DNA of 64,000 nt from Flavobacterium frigidarium DSM 17623 (GTDB lineage: Bacteria; Bacteroidota; Bacteroidia; Flavobacteriales; Flavobacteriaceae). Within the stretch, counting starts at the first letter, position 1. Each line of letters opens with the position of its first letter. This document shows, one piece after another, positions 34,277 to 44,494 of this stretch. The position numbers were made by a program, and so were the translations under genes. Where the stretch lies: assembly GCF_000425505.1 (NCBI RefSeq), contig NZ_AUDO01000010.1:62001-126000 (forward strand), in the 5' to 3' direction. The notes under the pieces were generated by a model. It was not told the DNA's origin and did no database searches. It saw nothing but the letters and a program-made list of their open reading frames with translations.

Positions 34277-35872
34277 TTATAAAAAACTAACATTAATTGG
34301 TAATCTACCTTCAGTCGTACTACCATTTATTAACTGATTTGCTGCATTTTTTTGGAACTCATCAAAGTCTTGGTACACTTGTACAATTCCTTTTGCTAAA
34401 GTAAGATTTGGGATATTTTGCAAAGCATACGGATTCCCAAATAAGTAAAAAATGCATTGCTTCGTTTGCATTATTTTCGAAATAAAGGCTACTATTTCTG
34501 GAGCAATATCAAAGTTATTAGCAGGTTTAGCTTTTGGTAAAAATAAAGCTAGAACAACTGTTTCACATTGATCCAAATCCTGAATAATATCTGATGCTTG
34601 ATCACTATTTTCGTTCTTAATTTCGATACTTTTAAAGTTAAGTTTCATAGCTAATTCGGCTGTAAAAGCATTATTGCTGGTGTTGCATAACGTGACTACA
34701 GCTAAGCTATCTTTTTTTGAAGGTTGATGAACTAGTTTATCAGCATCAAAATTGTTCACAATGGTGAGACTGTGTTTTGCTATCTCAGTATTTAATCTTG
34801 AGGAAGCTTCAAAATTCATTTCGCCTCGGGCAGCACTATTTTTTAATACGCCTACTTTATTTTTGCTTTGCATGATGCGACCATAACTTGCTTCAATTCT
34901 TTCTGGAGTAGCATTTTTTAAAATTTCGTCGATACCTTCAATAACGTTTTCAGCAAAGCACAAAACATCATTACCAGCATTAAAAGCCTCCCATTCTAAC
35001 TGTCCTTTTTTTGGATACAATTTAGATACACTGTGCATATTTAAAGCATCCGAAATTACCAAACCTTCATATCCTAGACGCTTACGCAATAGTCCTTCAA
35101 TCACATTTTGAGATAAAGTAGCTGAAGTGTTTTTTCCATCATTTAAAGCGGGCACAGCCAGATGACCGATCATAATGGAATCGACATTGTTTTTTATCCC
35201 TTCGATAAAAGGAAACAATTCATTGTCTAGAAGTTCGTTTAAAGTTTCATTTAAAATAGGTAGATCTAAATGAGAATCAATACTGGTATTTCCATGTCCA
35301 GGAAAATGCTTCAAGCAAGATAAAACTCCTGCATCGTTCATTCCGCGTACATATTCTAAGGCAAAATGTGATAATTTTTCTTTGCTTTCTCCAAAAGAGC
35401 GGTAGCCTATCACAGGGTTTTTAGGATTATTATTGATATCAGCAAGGGGAGCCAAATTATAATGAATTCCCGCCGAAAGTAGGTCTAATGCAATTTGTTT
35501 GCCTACTTGGTAAACCAACTCAGATTTGGATTCTGGTAGCGCACCCAAAGTGATTGCGTAGGGATACTGAGGTGTTTTTTCAACTCGCATTGCCAATCCC
35601 CATTCGGCATCGATACTAATTAATAAGGGAGTTTGGGCGCTTTTTTGATAGCGAGTGACCAATTCTTTTAAACGCTGATAACTATCGTCATTAAAAACAA
35701 CTTTGTTCTTGCTTTCATAATTAGTTGCGGCACTAGCTCTACTATGAAAAAATGTTAATCCACCAATATGCTGGTTTTTTATCAGTGACTCCATTTCTTG
35801 AATGTGTTCTTCAGAATCATTGATGAAAACAGCAGGAAAAAAAAATTGTCCTATTTTTTGTTTTAAAGTCAT
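34277..35872 (-). CDS. Glycoside hydrolase family 3, NagZ-like beta-N-acetylglucosaminidase
   Basis: A 531-residue GH3 enzyme without signal peptide, so cytoplasmic. The catalytic domain (about 1-340) carries KHFPGHGNTSIDSHLDLP, whose His is the acid/base of NagZ-type enzymes, and ISDALNM with the nucleophile Asp. A C-terminal domain of about 190 residues follows, not present in minimal E. coli NagZ. It should remove GlcNAc from imported anhydromuropeptides. It lies downstream of the AmpG-like permease and the GHL10 glycosidase, forming a recycling set. Confidence 0.85.
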   Translation of the reverse strand: MTLKQKIGQFFFPAVFINDSEEHIQEMESLIKNQHIGGLTFFHSRASAATNYESKNKVVFNDDSYQRLKELVTRYQKSAQTPLLISIDAEWGLAMRVEKTPQYPYAITLGALPESKSELVYQVGKQIALDLLSAGIHYNLAPLADINNNPKNPVIGYRSFGESKEKLSHFALEYVRGMNDAGVLSCLKHFPGHGNTSIDSHLDLPILNETLNELLDNELFPFIEGIKNNVDSIMIGHLAVPALNDGKNTSATLSQNVIEGLLRKRLGYEGLVISDALNMHSVSKLYPKKGQLEWEAFNAGNDVLCFAENVIEGIDEILKNATPERIEASYGRIMQSKNKVGVLKNSAARGEMNFEASSRLNTEIAKHSLTIVNNFDADKLVHQPSKKDSLAVVTLCNTSNNAFTAELAMKLNFKSIEIKNENSDQASDIIQDLDQCETVVLALFLPKAKPANNFDIAPEIVAFISKIMQTKQCIFYLFGNPYALQNIPNLTLAKGIVQVYQDFDEFQKNAANQLINGSTTEGRLPINVSFL

Positions 35873-35955
35873 TGTAATCGAATGTTTTATTTATCGAAAG
35901 TGGATCTTTTTCGCAATCCCAAGAAGAGAAAAAAATACTTCAGAAAGCTATTATT

Positions 35956-37275
35956 TTATGCTGATTTTTTCCCGAAATCTTTTGGGAATATCAAGAACCG
36001 AGATAGTAATAATCCTGGAATTGTGCTGATAAATACCCAAATAAAGAAGTTGCCATACCCTAGATATTCTTGGATAAAACCACTAGCCATACCCGGTAAC
36101 ATCATTCCTAGTGCCATAAATCCAGTGGCAATAGAATAGTGTGATGTTTTTGATTCGCCTTCTGCAACATAAATTAAATACATCATGAAAGCGGCAAAAC
36201 CAAAGCCGTAACCAAACTGCTCTAGAACAACAACTAGGGTTGTATAAACATTAAAGTTGTAATCGAAATTAAAAAAGTGCAAATCCCACTGGATGTGGTA
36301 GAGCAAAGAAGGATGAAAATGAGCCAATAGCACAAAACCTATAATAGGTAAATGCATCGCTAAAATCATAGGCAACATCCATTTTCCAAGTCCGTCTTTT
36401 GAAATGGCTATTCCGCCTAAAATCCCACCTAGAGTCAAAGCAATTAGTCCGAAGGTTCCATAGATAATTCCAACGTCTTGCGTACCTAATCCTAATCCGC
36501 CTACAGCTGTTTCGTCTATTAAAAACGGTGTTAACATCTTCAGTAATTGCGACTCTCCTAATCTAAATAACAAGATGAATGCGAGCACAAGGCCAATTTG
36601 TTTCTTTCGAAAAAAACTAGCAAATACAGATGCAAAACTAGCTTTTTGAGCTTCAACCGAATTTTTTACAATAGCTTTTTCTGTCTTTGGAGTCGAAAAA
36701 TAATTATAAATCGTGATCAGTATCATCAATAGTCCTACTGCAATCATAGTGTAGGACCATGCTTTGTGCATGTCGCTATATTGTTCCTCAAGATATCCGG
36801 CGAGAATAACAATTACACCATTTGCAGTGAGCAGTGATAGGCGATAAAAAGTGCTGCGAATTCCTAGAAAAAAGGATTGCTGATCTTTTTCTAAAGCGAT
36901 AAGATAAAATCCATCACTAGCCACATCATTTGAAGCAGATGCAAAAGCAGCTACCCAGAAAACAGCCAGACTAATGACAAAAAAATGATTCATTGGTATC
37001 GTTAAACCCACGACTAAAAAGGCAATGGAAATAAGCAGCTGCATCGCTAAGAACCATTTTCGTTTTGTGGCGTACAAATCAATAAACGGACTCCAAAGTG
37101 GTTTTATAACCCATGGTAAGTACAGTAAACTAGTATAAACACCAATATCTTCATTGTCGATTCCAAGGTTTTTGTACATAATCACCGATACCGAAATGAT
37201 GATAGCATAAGGCAATCCCGATGCAAAGTTGAGCACAGGAATCCAATACCAAGGTTTATGGTCTATATTCTTCAT
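35956..37275 (-). CDS. AmpG-like muropeptide permease (MFS)
   Basis: A 439-residue major facilitator with about 12 helices. The N-terminal block FASGLPYAII and YLPWVIKPLWSPFID matches the AmpG/acetyl-CoA transporter branch, which imports GlcNAc-anhydromuropeptides for cell wall recycling. The start overlaps the upstream glycosidase gene by 20 bases, implying coupled translation, and the NagZ-like gene follows after 83 bases. Both neighbours support the substrate assignment. Confidence 0.8.
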   Translation of the reverse strand: MKNIDHKPWYWIPVLNFASGLPYAIIISVSVIMYKNLGIDNEDIGVYTSLLYLPWVIKPLWSPFIDLYATKRKWFLAMQLLISIAFLVVGLTIPMNHFFVISLAVFWVAAFASASNDVASDGFYLIALEKDQQSFFLGIRSTFYRLSLLTANGVIVILAGYLEEQYSDMHKAWSYTMIAVGLLMILITIYNYFSTPKTEKAIVKNSVEAQKASFASVFASFFRKKQIGLVLAFILLFRLGESQLLKMLTPFLIDETAVGGLGLGTQDVGIIYGTFGLIALTLGGILGGIAISKDGLGKWMLPMILAMHLPIIGFVLLAHFHPSLLYHIQWDLHFFNFDYNFNVYTTLVVVLEQFGYGFGFAAFMMYLIYVAEGESKTSHYSIATGFMALGMMLPGMASGFIQEYLGYGNFFIWVFISTIPGLLLSRFLIFPKDFGKKSA

Positions 37276-38833
37276 TTGTTAACGGTTGGTTTATTTGTGG
37301 CGCAAGCATAGGATTCAAAATCGTAGGCAAACTTTCGTTTCCATAATAATCTATAAAAGAAGCAGCATATACTGTTTCAGGTTCTTTAAAATTCTTTTTG
37401 ATAGGAACCGTAATATAGAACTCTTTCTCTGTGAAAGCAATTTTATCAACTATTTGACTCGCATTGTTAGTATCAATTCGCTCCCCTTTTTTAGCGGCAT
37501 AAATTAAGATATAACGAATTTTTGAATGCGTTGGAAAATCAAATACATAGTTCGTGCTATTTATAGTCTCCATTTTTTCGCAAACAAAAGGGACGTCTAA
37601 TACAATCTTTCGAGAATTAGGAACGACATGAGGAAGTGCAGGATATTTGTACTGATTATCACTAAGCAATTGTGTTACTGCTTTGTTTTTATTGATAAAT
37701 ACTTTGGCACTAAAAAAAGCATTTCCGTTGATATTAGGATAGGATCTCGTTAAGTCAATTTGGTTCGGAATCTCTGTTGGATTAAACCATCTTTTATCAG
37801 AATCAGTGTTGATTTTGTAACTACCGTTCCCAATGTAAAGAGCCACATTTGTGGTGTTTTCTGCCCACCATTTAATAAGTTTTGAATAGGAAGCGGTGCG
37901 GTGCTCCATGCTCCAATACAATTGTGGAACTAGATAATCAATCCAGCAATTTTCCATCCAAGCCATAGGATCTGCAAATAAATCATCATAGTTTGTTTGT
38001 CCGGATTGTGTGTCAGAACCTCTAGGGTCTACTGACTTATTACGCCAAACTCCAAAAGGACTGATACCAAATTGCACCCATGGTTTAGCACTTTTTATGG
38101 TATGCGAAACTGCTTTCACAAAATCGTTGACATTGTTTCGTCTAAAATCTTCAACAGACATGCTGTTGCCGTATTTTTTAAAGGAAGCACCATCATTAAA
38201 ATTTTCTCCTGTTACCTTGTATGGATAGAAATAGTCGTCAAAATGAATTGCATCGATATCATATCGCTCCACAACTTCATCGACTACGGCAACCAGATGT
38301 TTTTGTACTTCAGGTAAAGCAGGATTGTAATACCATTTTCCGGCATATTTTATCATCCATTCGGGATGTTTGTAATAATCGTGTTCTCTACTCAATTGCG
38401 CCGTATTCAAGTCCATTGTTGCGCGATATGGATTAATCCATGCGTGAAATTCAAAACCTTTTAAATGCGTTTCGTTAATCATCCATGCTAATAAGTCCAC
38501 GTTACCATCGGTAGCTTCTCCTTGTTTTCCAGTTAAATATTTTGACCATGGTGCTAACTGGGTAGGATAGAAGGCGTCTCCTGCTGTTCTTATTTGTACA
38601 ATTACGGCATTGTAATTTAACGCTTTGTAAGCTTCTAATATTTCGAGATAATCTGCTTTTTGTTTTTCGATAGGATCATTTCCTGATTTTGGCCAGTCAA
38701 TATTGGCAACCGTTGCGATCCAAACAGCTCTAAATTCGTTCTTTGGATAGCTCTTTTTTTCCTGAGCATTAGCAATTGAGAAAGATAAAATAATAAATGA
38801 AATTAAGGCAAATACAAGTTTATTCTTGGTCAT
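37256..38833 (-). CDS. GHL10/DUF187 family exported glycosidase
   Basis: A 525-residue secreted protein with signal peptide ending SIANAQ. The GHL10 (family 10 glycosyl hydrolase-like) domain spans about 30-340, with FRAVWIATVANIDWP, NAVIVQIRTAGDAFYP and GFEFHAWINPYRATMD; the C-terminal part is beta-rich. Relatives include DigH, which cuts denuded peptidoglycan glycans at the septum. With the AmpG-like and NagZ-like genes it probably supplies and processes wall fragments. A TATTTTTG motif 26 bases upstream makes it the first gene of the operon. Confidence 0.8.
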   Translation of the reverse strand: MTKNKLVFALISFIILSFSIANAQEKKSYPKNEFRAVWIATVANIDWPKSGNDPIEKQKADYLEILEAYKALNYNAVIVQIRTAGDAFYPTQLAPWSKYLTGKQGEATDGNVDLLAWMINETHLKGFEFHAWINPYRATMDLNTAQLSREHDYYKHPEWMIKYAGKWYYNPALPEVQKHLVAVVDEVVERYDIDAIHFDDYFYPYKVTGENFNDGASFKKYGNSMSVEDFRRNNVNDFVKAVSHTIKSAKPWVQFGISPFGVWRNKSVDPRGSDTQSGQTNYDDLFADPMAWMENCWIDYLVPQLYWSMEHRTASYSKLIKWWAENTTNVALYIGNGSYKINTDSDKRWFNPTEIPNQIDLTRSYPNINGNAFFSAKVFINKNKAVTQLLSDNQYKYPALPHVVPNSRKIVLDVPFVCEKMETINSTNYVFDFPTHSKIRYILIYAAKKGERIDTNNASQIVDKIAFTEKEFYITVPIKKNFKEPETVYAASFIDYYGNESLPTILNPMLAPQINQPLTNEEYRP

Positions 38834-38858
38834 TATTTGAGGTTTTTTTACTAGATCA

Positions 38859-38866
38859 AAAATAGT
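38859..38866 (-). promoter_or_regulatory. Bacteroidetes -7 motif before recycling operon
   Basis: The minus strand reads TATTTTTG (TAnnTTTG), 26 bases before the ATG at 38833. Confidence 0.5.
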
Positions 38867-39222
38867 TTTTTTGATGAATTTTTAGCGAGTTATTATAATT
38901 TATATTTAGAAGAGAAATAGCTTGCAAATTCTTTGCCAAATCTTTGATTTTTCAGTTTATGAAATTCACTTCAAATAGTAGTATACTGATTTTTATTTTC
39001 CAAGAGAAAGTTGCGAACTTTTATTTTATAAGAAATAGGGAGGCAAGCAGATCATAAAAACACTGCTAAAATTTATAGTAATTTAGATCTCGACGATTAT
39101 AGGGTTATTGAAGCCTCTAGACGATTTGAGCATTAAAAATAAGAAGTGAAAATGCGAAATTAAGACCGCGTTAAAATAATATTTAAGTGGTTGTGAATTC
39201 ACATTTATGAAAGACTATGTTT

Positions 39223-39230
39223 TATATTTG
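39223..39230 (+). promoter_or_regulatory. Bacteroidetes -7 motif before dehydrogenase gene
   Basis: TATATTTG matches TAnnTTTG and lies 28 bases before the ATG, implying a leader of about 20 bases. Confidence 0.55.
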
Positions 39231-39257
39231 TAATTCAAATACAACACACTAGACACA

Positions 39258-42170
39258 ATGCCAACTACAGATCAATTAAAACAATTAGCTAGCTCGTTAG
39301 AGGGTAAGTTAATGTTCGATGAGCTTCATAAAACATTATATTCTACAGATGCTTCGGCTTATAAATTGCGTCCTGTGGCAGCAGCTTTACCTAAAAGTGA
39401 TGCTGATATTGTAAAACTTTTGGCTTTCGCCAAAGAACATAAAATTTCGCTAACACCTAGAACTGCTGGAACTTCGCTAGCAGGACAAACTGTAGGAAAC
39501 GGTATCATTGTCGACGTATCTAAATATTTTACTAAAATTGTCTCTTTTGATAAAATAAATAAGACGGTTACTGTACAGCCCGGCGTAATTAGAGATGAAC
39601 TGAATCTCTTTCTAAAGCCGCATGGATTATTTTTTGGACCTAACACCTCAACCTCAAACCGCTGCATGATTGGTGGAATGGTAGGAAACAATTCTTCAGG
39701 AACAACATCTATTCGTTACGGTGTTACTAGAGATAAGATTGTCGAAGTAAAAGCCATATTAAGTGATGGCTCTAAAGTTAATTTCAATTCGTTAACTTCA
39801 GCTGAATTTATTGAGAAAACAAAGGGGAATACCTTAGAAAACCAAATCTATAGAACGCTTTATGACGAGTTATCGATTGAAACAGCACAGTTAGAAATTA
39901 AAAACCAATTTCCAAAACCTGAAATCCATAGACGCAATACAGGATATGCGGTTGATATTCTTTTAGATTCGGATCTTTTTGGCGGAAGCCAACCCCAAAT
40001 TAATGTGGGGCAACTATTATGTGGTAGTGAAGGGACATTGGCATTTACTACAGAAGTTACTTTGAAACTTGATGATTTACCGCCTACGAATAATATAATG
40101 GTGGTGACGCATTTCACGAGTATTCAAGAAAGTTTAGAAGCGGTGATGGTCGCCATGAAACACCACCTGTACACTTGCGAAATGATTGACGACACTATTC
40201 TTGATTGTACAAAAAACAATAAGGAACAGCGTAAAAATAGGTTTTTTATTCAAGGCGAACCCAAAGCGATTATGGTTTTTGAAGTGGCTTCACATGAAAG
40301 TATGGCTGATGCCGAAATTCAAGCAAATGCTTTGATAGCTGATTTGGAGTTACACAATTTTGGTTATGCCTCCCCCAAATTATATGGTGGCGACATTGAT
40401 AAAGTTAACGAATTAAGGAAAGCAGGATTAGGCCTTCTTGGTAGCATCGTGGGCGATAATAAAGCTGCTGATTCTATCGAAGATACAGCAGTAGAATTAA
40501 GTGATTTACCCAATTATATAGCGGAGTTTTCGGCAATGATGAAACGTCATGGTCAAGATGCAATCTACTATGCTCATGCAGGGGCAGGGGAACTGCATTT
40601 GAGACCTGTACTAAATTTAAAAACTAAAGAAGGTGTTTACCAGTTTAGAAACATTGCAACCGAGGTAGCACACTTAGTAAAAAAATACCGTGGGTCACTT
40701 AGTGGAGAGCACGGTGACGGAATGGTTCGTGGAGAGTTTTTACCTTTCATGATTGGAGACGCTAATTACCAATTATTGAAGCGAATTAAATTAGCTTTTG
40801 ACCCAAATTCTGTCCTGAATATTGGGAAAATTGTGAATGCTTCAAAAATGGACGAAAATCTGCGTTTTGAACCGGGAAGAATCGAACCTGATATTAAAAC
40901 CATTCAAGATTTCTCTGATAGTATGGGAGTATTGCGTGCTGCAGAAAAATGCAACGGATCGGGTGATTGCCGCAAACTTCCTTCGGCGGGAGGCACTTTG
41001 TGTCCGAGTTATCGCGCTACAAAAAACGAAAAAGATACTACAAGAGCGAGAGCAAATGCCTTAAGAGAATATTTAACCAACTCTGAAAAGGACAATAAAT
41101 TTGATCATCAAGAGCTTTACGAAGTTTTTGATTTATGTGTCAGTTGTAAGGCGTGTGCTAGTGAATGTCCTTCAAATGTGGATGTTGCTGCTTTAAAAGC
41201 GGAATTTTTATACCAGTATCAAGAAGCAAATGGTTATTCTTTTCGAAATAAAATATTTGCTAATAATGCCAAGATAAATAAATTAGGAAGCGCTTTTCCA
41301 TCGATGACTAATTTCTTTGCTAACCTTTCTTTAATTAAAAAAGGGATGGGTATTGCCGCAGAAAGAACAGTGCCTGCGCTGGCACCAAAGACGTTCAAAA
41401 ATTGGCTGGCAAAAAATAAACCTTCGCAAAGCATCTTTCCAAATGGGAAACTGTATTTGTTTTGCGATGAATTTACAAATTTTTACGATGTGCAAGTGGG
41501 AATTGATGCTTTCGAATTATTAACTAATTTGGGGTATCAAGTTACTGTTATTGATCATGAAGAAAGCGGTCGAGCTTATATTTCGAAAGGATTTTTACAA
41601 GAAGCAAAAGCTATAGCCAATAAAAATGTAACAATTTTTAAAGGCATTATTTCACAAGAGATTCCGCTCGTAGGTTTAGAGCCTTCGGGGATTTTGACAT
41701 TTAGAGATGAGTACATTCGATTAGCTGATGATAAAATAGCTGCCGAGAAATTGGCTAAAAATTGTTTGACGATAGAGGAGTTTTTTAAGAGAGAAATTAC
41801 CACTAATAAAATCGTAGCAGATCAGTTCACTGATGAGGTAAGAGAGATAAAAATTCACGGCCATTGTCATCAAAAATCACAAAGCTCTGTAGAGGCAAGT
41901 TTTACCATGTTGAACATTCCAAATAACTCTAAAGTGACAATTTATAATTCAGGTTGTTGCGGTATGGCAGGTTCTTTTGGGTATGAAAAAGAGCACTATA
42001 AAATTAGCATGCAAATGGGAGAGGATACCTTGTTCCCAAAGATTAGAAATACCGCAGAAACAACTACCATAGCAGCTGCAGGAACGAGTTGTCGTCACCA
42101 AATCTATGATGGAACAAAACGTGTAGCACAACATCCTGTTAGTATTTTGCGCAGTTACCTTAAAGTGTAA
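39258..42170 (+). CDS. FAD-linked oxidoreductase with Fe-S domain, D-lactate dehydrogenase/YdiJ-like
   Basis: A 970-residue fusion protein. The N-terminal FAD_binding_4 part has PRTAGTSLAGQTVGNG and GGMVGNNSSG (about 60-150), the FAD-oxidase C domain ends with GEHGDGMVRGEF, and then a 4Fe-4S region with CNGSGDC and CVSCKACASECP followed by a CCG-type heterodisulfide-reductase-like domain with SGCCGMAGSFGY. This is the one-chain form of D-2-hydroxyacid dehydrogenase; substrates in the family are D-lactate, D-2-hydroxyglutarate and glycolate. It likely feeds electrons to the quinone pool. A terminator-like hairpin follows. Confidence 0.82.
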   Translation: MPTTDQLKQLASSLEGKLMFDELHKTLYSTDASAYKLRPVAAALPKSDADIVKLLAFAKEHKISLTPRTAGTSLAGQTVGNGIIVDVSKYFTKIVSFDKINKTVTVQPGVIRDELNLFLKPHGLFFGPNTSTSNRCMIGGMVGNNSSGTTSIRYGVTRDKIVEVKAILSDGSKVNFNSLTSAEFIEKTKGNTLENQIYRTLYDELSIETAQLEIKNQFPKPEIHRRNTGYAVDILLDSDLFGGSQPQINVGQLLCGSEGTLAFTTEVTLKLDDLPPTNNIMVVTHFTSIQESLEAVMVAMKHHLYTCEMIDDTILDCTKNNKEQRKNRFFIQGEPKAIMVFEVASHESMADAEIQANALIADLELHNFGYASPKLYGGDIDKVNELRKAGLGLLGSIVGDNKAADSIEDTAVELSDLPNYIAEFSAMMKRHGQDAIYYAHAGAGELHLRPVLNLKTKEGVYQFRNIATEVAHLVKKYRGSLSGEHGDGMVRGEFLPFMIGDANYQLLKRIKLAFDPNSVLNIGKIVNASKMDENLRFEPGRIEPDIKTIQDFSDSMGVLRAAEKCNGSGDCRKLPSAGGTLCPSYRATKNEKDTTRARANALREYLTNSEKDNKFDHQELYEVFDLCVSCKACASECPSNVDVAALKAEFLYQYQEANGYSFRNKIFANNAKINKLGSAFPSMTNFFANLSLIKKGMGIAAERTVPALAPKTFKNWLAKNKPSQSIFPNGKLYLFCDEFTNFYDVQVGIDAFELLTNLGYQVTVIDHEESGRAYISKGFLQEAKAIANKNVTIFKGIISQEIPLVGLEPSGILTFRDEYIRLADDKIAAEKLAKNCLTIEEFFKREITTNKIVADQFTDEVREIKIHGHCHQKSQSSVEASFTMLNIPNNSKVTIYNSGCCGMAGSFGYEKEHYKISMQMGEDTLFPKIRNTAETTTIAAAGTSCRHQIYDGTKRVAQHPVSILRSYLKV

Positions 42171-42191
42171 ATTTTATTTATTACTAAATTT

Positions 42192-42248
42192 AATGGGATT
42201 TATTTCTCTTAAAACAATAGCTTTTTTAGAGCAATAAACCCCATTTTT
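42192..42248 (+). terminator. Terminator-like hairpin after dehydrogenase
   Basis: AATGGG-A-TTTATT pairs with AATAAA-C-CCCATT with one mismatch, enclosing a smaller CTCT/AGAG stem, and five T residues follow on the plus strand. Confidence 0.6.
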
Positions 42249-42334
42249 CTATTCGATAAAAATCGAATTTAAGGAGGTTTTTTAGTGGCAAATAAATATT
42301 TTTCGACGATAGATAAACGAATGATTTTCTTTTA

Positions 42335-42342
42335 TACATTTG
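42335..42342 (+). promoter_or_regulatory. Bacteroidetes -7 motif before APC permease gene
   Basis: TACATTTG matches TAnnTTTG, 83 bases before the ATG, which leaves a moderately long leader. Confidence 0.4.
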
Positions 42343-42424
42343 GTTTTTATAATGAGCTTGCATAATCTGGAAAAGAGGGCAAACTTTTTAGTGTATTTTA
42401 ATTATTACTTCTAATTTCCTGATT

Positions 42425-44353
42425 ATGGCTGGTTCCAATTTGTTTCGAAAAAAAACAGTTCAAGATATTTTAAAACAAGTTGCAAAAAATGAAGCCGATG
42501 GTCATGCTGCACTAGGAAGACATTTGACAGCGAAGGATTTAACTGCATTCGGAATTGCCGCAATTGTAGGTGCTGGAATCTTTAGCACTATTGGGAAAGC
42601 AAGCGCTGATGGAGGTCCCGCGGTGATCTTCTTATTTTTATTTACTGCCTTAGCCTGTAGCTTTGCCGCTTTTGCTTACGCTGAATTTGCCTCGATGGTT
42701 CCCGTTTCAGGAAGTGCTTATACGTATTCTTATGTTGCTTTTGGCGAATTAATCGCTTGGATCATCGGTTGGGCGCTAATCATGGAATATGCTATTGGCA
42801 ATATCACGGTCGCCATTTCCTGGAGTGACTATTTTACAGGACTGCTAGAGAGTGGCGGAATACATCTTCCACAGTGGATCCAAATGGATTACCTTACTGC
42901 GTCAAACGGATTTAAAGACGCAACGGCTTTAATGCAAAGCGGGAAGTCATTCGAAAATTTAAGTGAAGGTTTAAAAGTAGCTTACACTGCTTGGACTACT
43001 GCACCAACGATAGGATCTTTTCATTTTGTAGCCGACTTGCCTGCTTTGTTCATCATTATATTGATAACAGCATTGGTCTATCGCGGAATGAAAGAATCTC
43101 GGAATGCGAGTAATATGATGGTTGTTGTAAAACTTTGCATTATTTTACTAGTGATAGCAGTGGGAGTATTTTACGTTGATATAGATAATTGGACGCCTTT
43201 TGCTCCTAATGGAGTGAGCGGTGTTTTAAAAGGAGTGTCGGCGGTGTTCTTTGCATACATTGGTTTTGACGCTATTTCAACGACAGCGGAAGAATGTAAA
43301 GATCCGCAGCGTGATTTACCAAGAGGTATGATGTGGGCCATTATTATATGTACAGTTTTGTATGTAATTATTGCCTTAGTTTTGACTGGAATGGTGAACT
43401 ATAGTTTGCTAGATGTAGGTGATCCGTTAGCATTTGTGTTTGCCAAATTAGACTTGAAATGGATGTCGGGTATCATCGCTGTTAGTGCGGTAATCGCTAT
43501 GGCAAGTGTGTTGCTTGTTTTCCAAATGGGTCAACCCCGTATTTGGATGAGTATGAGTCGCGATGGTTTGTTACCAAAGCGTTTTTCTCGAGTGCACCCT
43601 AAGTATAAGACACCTTCATATGCAACTGTAGTTACTGGATTTGTGGTTGCAATTCCAGCATTGTTTTTGAACTTGACCATGGTAACCGATCTATGTAGTA
43701 TAGGGACTTTATTTGCCTTTGTACTTGTTTGTGCGGGAGTGCTAGTGTTACAAAACAAAAAAGATATTCCTAGAGGGAAATTTAAAACGCCTTATTTAAA
43801 TTCAAAATATGTTGTTCCATTTTTATTGGCTGCTGGATTGATTTATGCTTTTCAATTTAATACTAAGGCAACAATGGGGTTTATCACTAATGAAACACAA
43901 ACATTTAAAGCACAAGATATTATTACCTCATTAAATAAAGAAGATTCTCAGAAGGTATATGCGTATTTACAAAACATAGAACATTTAGACAATGATGCCG
44001 TTGCTGCAGATTTAGAAAATTTGTTGAGTAAATATCAAAATGACGACTCGCGTTATGCAACTGTAGTTGCTGGTTTACCAATAGACAATGCATTGAAATA
44101 CGAAAGTGGTTTCAGTTTATTTAAACACAAAATACCAATGTGGATTTTCCTTTTTTCGTTGATAGGATTGACAATTTGGTCTTTTAAAGAAAATCTATCA
44201 TTAATTCCGCTTTTAGGTTTGGTAAGCTGCTTGTATATGATGGCCGAGTTAAGCGTTTGGAACTGGATTTACTTCACAATTTGGTTATTAATTGGATTGG
44301 TTATTTACTTTGGCTTCAGCCGAAAAAACAGCAAATTAAATTTTATCCAATAA
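42425..44353 (+). CDS. APC-family (CAT-type) amino acid permease with internal soluble insert
   Basis: A 642-residue transporter of the cationic amino acid transporter branch of the APC superfamily. The N-terminal LTAKDLTAFGIAAIVGAGIF is the family signature, and about 12-14 helices are visible. Residues about 485-563 form a charged, helix-forming stretch (KAQDIITSLNKEDSQK and following) inserted between helices near the C-terminus, which is not part of the standard CAT core. The substrate is probably an amino acid; specificity is not readable. It has its own promoter motif and terminator. Confidence 0.8.
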   Translation: MAGSNLFRKKTVQDILKQVAKNEADGHAALGRHLTAKDLTAFGIAAIVGAGIFSTIGKASADGGPAVIFLFLFTALACSFAAFAYAEFASMVPVSGSAYTYSYVAFGELIAWIIGWALIMEYAIGNITVAISWSDYFTGLLESGGIHLPQWIQMDYLTASNGFKDATALMQSGKSFENLSEGLKVAYTAWTTAPTIGSFHFVADLPALFIIILITALVYRGMKESRNASNMMVVVKLCIILLVIAVGVFYVDIDNWTPFAPNGVSGVLKGVSAVFFAYIGFDAISTTAEECKDPQRDLPRGMMWAIIICTVLYVIIALVLTGMVNYSLLDVGDPLAFVFAKLDLKWMSGIIAVSAVIAMASVLLVFQMGQPRIWMSMSRDGLLPKRFSRVHPKYKTPSYATVVTGFVVAIPALFLNLTMVTDLCSIGTLFAFVLVCAGVLVLQNKKDIPRGKFKTPYLNSKYVVPFLLAAGLIYAFQFNTKATMGFITNETQTFKAQDIITSLNKEDSQKVYAYLQNIEHLDNDAVAADLENLLSKYQNDDSRYATVVAGLPIDNALKYESGFSLFKHKIPMWIFLFSLIGLTIWSFKENLSLIPLLGLVSCLYMMAELSVWNWIYFTIWLLIGLVIYFGFSRKNSKLNFIQ

Positions 44354-44372
44354 GACTTTTAACAATTATAGC

Positions 44373-44405
44373 AACCGTTTTGAAATTAATCAAAGCGGTT
44401 TTTTT
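44373..44405 (+). terminator. Intrinsic terminator after APC permease
   Basis: AACCGTTTTGA pairs with TCAAAGCGGTT (one G-T) around a six-base loop, followed by a run of T. Confidence 0.8.
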
Positions 44406-44463
44406 ATATTTTAATTCGAAAAGGAGTGTAAACTACATCAATAAGTAGTTGTAAAAAAAATAG

Positions 44464-44471
44464 TAGTTTTG
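44464..44471 (+). promoter_or_regulatory. Bacteroidetes -7 motif before ACT protein gene
   Basis: TAGTTTTG matches TAnnTTTG, 24 bases before the ATG; it would also drive the beta-lactamase gene. Confidence 0.5.
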
Positions 44472-44494
44472 AATTACACAAATAAATTGAACTG

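Larger units (their letters stand above)
38834..39257. other. Divergent promoter region, otherwise empty
   Basis: The gap between the GHL10 gene and the plus-strand dehydrogenase contains only the two promoter motifs listed separately. A 33-codon frame at 38958 shows no ribosome binding site or conserved content. Confidence 0.4.

Noticed and set aside
38958..39059. 33-codon open frame in the divergent gap
   Set aside because: Too short, no ribosome-binding context and no recognised content.
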